Shown in pieces: positions 42,640-44,092 of a DNA stretch of 44,092 nucleotides (positions within the stretch are counted from its first letter, which is position 1; the number at the start of each line of letters is the position of its first letter). The DNA comes from an uncultured Bacteroidota bacterium (GTDB lineage Bacteria; Bacteroidota; Bacteroidia; Bacteroidales; P3): positions 1 through 44,092 of the forward strand of contig UQXW01000010.1 in NCBI GenBank assembly GCA_900545215.1. The letters run 5' to 3'. The translations under genes and the position numbers were made by a program. The notes beneath the pieces are model-generated. The model did no database searches, was not told where the DNA came from, and saw only the letters and a list, made by a program, of their open reading frames with translations.

Positions 42640-42975
42640 TATTGTTCTGGCGTCGTTAAAAAGTATCCATGAGGAGTTGAAAAGCAGAGTTTTTTTTTCT
42701 TGGTCTGCTTCAGAATGAACTATATGTCTTTATCTGTCAAATTCTCAAAGGGTGAACCCTTCGGCGTGTATTGTCATAATGTATTCTTGTTTTTATTTTC
42801 TCATTGATAAAAGGCAAATGAAACATCTATGCCAAGTGTAACGAATATGCTGTATTATGCTCCCCTGTTGATTACTGCCGCTAATTCAATGACACTAAAT
42901 CATATCCTATCTACTTTGCAGGATATTCCTCTATTCTATATTTATGATGCCTCATTTGTCTTTGCAAGACCTACA
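42640..42975 (-). mobile_element. Decayed IS30-family element with internal deletion
   Basis: Aligns in pieces with the better-preserved copy at 43170-44092: 42650-42790 with the gene's 3' end, ~42800-42855 with the region around 43400-43440 (AACATCTAT.CC.AGTG), and ~42920-42970 with 43690-43740 (TTCCTCTATTC, TTATGATGCC). Translation is broken by many stops. The gap 42461-42639 shows no feature. The AT-rich 42976-43169 stretch carries no supportable gene. Confidence 0.65.
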
Positions 42976-43169
42976 ATAGAGTTGCTATTTTTTCGTCCCT
43001 GTTCGCACTTTTCACCATTCTTTCTTCTTATTCTCTTCAATCCGCGTTATGCGGGTTCGCAAAATACTCTCTTTACTTTCATTACTCTCTTTGCCTCTTT
43101 ACATTCTTTATCATTTTAGCTTCTTTACAATTACTCCGAATTAACGATTTTTAATTCGCTGAATTCCAC

Positions 43170-44092
43170 TCACAAATGCAACTTATCGATTAGACCATTT
43201 GCTATGGTCGTAAAATTAGCGAAAAAATATTTCGGTGAAGTTAGAATGCCGAGCTTTTTTCTTAGTCTATTGTTCAATCTGTTCTGAATGAAAGAGATGT
43301 CTTCATCGGTCAAATCCTCAAACGATGAACCTTTTGGCAGATATTGTCGTATAAGTCCGTTCATATTTTCATTGGCTCCTCTTTCCCACGAATGATATGG
43401 ATGTGCAAAGTAAACATCTATACCGAGTGCAGTGGCAATGTCCTTATGTCCGGCAAACTCTTTTCCATTGTCTGTTGTTGCTGTGTGTAGCAATGTTCGG
43501 ATTGGTTTCAATTTCTCTATCACTGCTCTTGTCAATGATTTTGCTTCCTTTCCTTCAAGTAAGGATAACCAACTCATATTGGTTGTTCTGTCATTTATGG
43601 TAAGCAATGCTTTCTTATGCTTCTTGCTGATTACTGTATCGAATTCAAGGTCTCCAAAACGTGTCTTTGCTTTCACCATGGCAGGTCGTTCCTCTATTCC
43701 TATTCTGTCTTTTATGATGCCCCTTTTATCTTTGGTTGCTCCTCGTTTCCTATATCGTCTCCCTTTATGTCTGAGATGTCTGTATAGTTTACCACCTCGC
43801 TTCTTATCTTTCCAAATGTATTGGTAAATCCTTTCACAACTGACACACTTTATCCCTTTCAATTTACAACGCCCTGTTATCTGTTCGGGACTGTAATCTC
43901 TTTCAACATTGTCTCTACAAGTAGGCATATCTCTTTTGTGAACTTGATGGACTTAGGCTTCTCTTTCATTCTTCGTTCATATTTGCTCGGCTCTGTATTG
44001 TCCGCTACGCTTATCGCAGTTCCGCTTTAATTCACGACTAATCACAGATTTATCTTTGCCGATAACGTTTGCGATTTGATTATTCCTGAAAC
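43170..44092 (-). pseudogene. IS30-family transposase, frameshifted (extends beyond window)
   Basis: Reading the minus strand from the window end, frame 1 gives the N-terminal helix-turn-helix (RNNQIANVIGKDKSVISREL, RSGQYRAEQ) then a stop. A second frame gives YERRMKEKPKSIKFTKEI and VETMLKE. A third, from about 43890, gives DYSPEQITGRC through the DDE core (LEFDTVISKK, ATTDNGKEFAGHKDIA, HSWERGANENMNGLIRQYLP). The open part alone would be 252 residues. Two frame breaks make it inactive unless they reflect programmed shifts, which is unlikely. Terminal inverted repeats are not identifiable here. Confidence 0.85.

Noticed and set aside
42972..42990. CTACAATAG resembling the CRISPR repeat, considered as a stray repeat or regulatory crRNA-like RNA
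   Set aside because: Only about 9 bases match, the handle stem cannot form, and the surrounding sequence aligns with the IS30 relic.
42829..43119. 96-residue plus-strand ORF in the IS30 relic region
   Set aside because: Low-complexity F/L/S-rich translation of decayed transposase DNA in the wrong direction.

Overview
The window reads as a chromosomal segment of a Bacteroidales bacterium, possibly Porphyromonas-like. Most gene starts are preceded by the Bacteroidetes -7 promoter box TAnnTTTG, and Shine-Dalgarno sequences are rare. Two surface proteins carry type IX secretion (T9SS) C-terminal domains. The type V-A CRISPR locus resembles those of Porphyromonas relatives. The species call is inference.

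Layout. 1-2.1 kb: 3' part of a secreted BspA-like leucine-rich-repeat protein, then a dead IS30 fragment. 2.6-6.0 kb: core genes oxyR, yitT, yraN and an LD-carboxypeptidase. 6.2-16.4 kb: an accessory island with a restriction-modification pair, three paralogous acidic proteins of unknown function separated by copies of a duplicated intergenic module, a RING-zinc-finger/TerD-like fusion protein, a structured RNA ending in a tRNA-like gene with an abnormally large anticodon arm, a WYL-domain regulator, and an EcoRI-type DNA methyltransferase without a nuclease. 16.6-32.6 kb: mainly housekeeping genes (DMT exporter, threonine dehydrogenase, SAM hydrolase family, acyltransferase, PorE-like envelope protein, arginine-decarboxylase-like enzyme, FKBP lipoprotein, sodium symporter, recR, universal stress protein, Fic, biotin ligase, and a large T9SS type B cargo).

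32.7-44.1 kb: a complete type V-A CRISPR-Cas locus on the minus strand, flanked on both sides by decayed IS30 transposase copies in the same orientation. The operon is xre-immA, cas12a, cas4, cas1, cas2, followed by a 39-repeat array. The first gene encodes a helix-turn-helix DNA-binding domain fused to an ImmA/IrrE-type HEXXH metalloprotease. It sits 13 bp upstream of cas12a, and its promoter is bracketed by an inverted repeat. This suggests a self-regulated, protease-switchable Cas12a operon and is the most interesting hypothesis in the window. The array has its own promoter about a dozen bases before the first repeat, a duplicated block of three spacers, and a pair of spacers differing by one base.

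Other recurrent structure: a REP-like palindrome (core AACGCCGTTT/AAACGGCGTT) recurs in intergenic DNA. All identifications come from reading the sequence; no database search was run.
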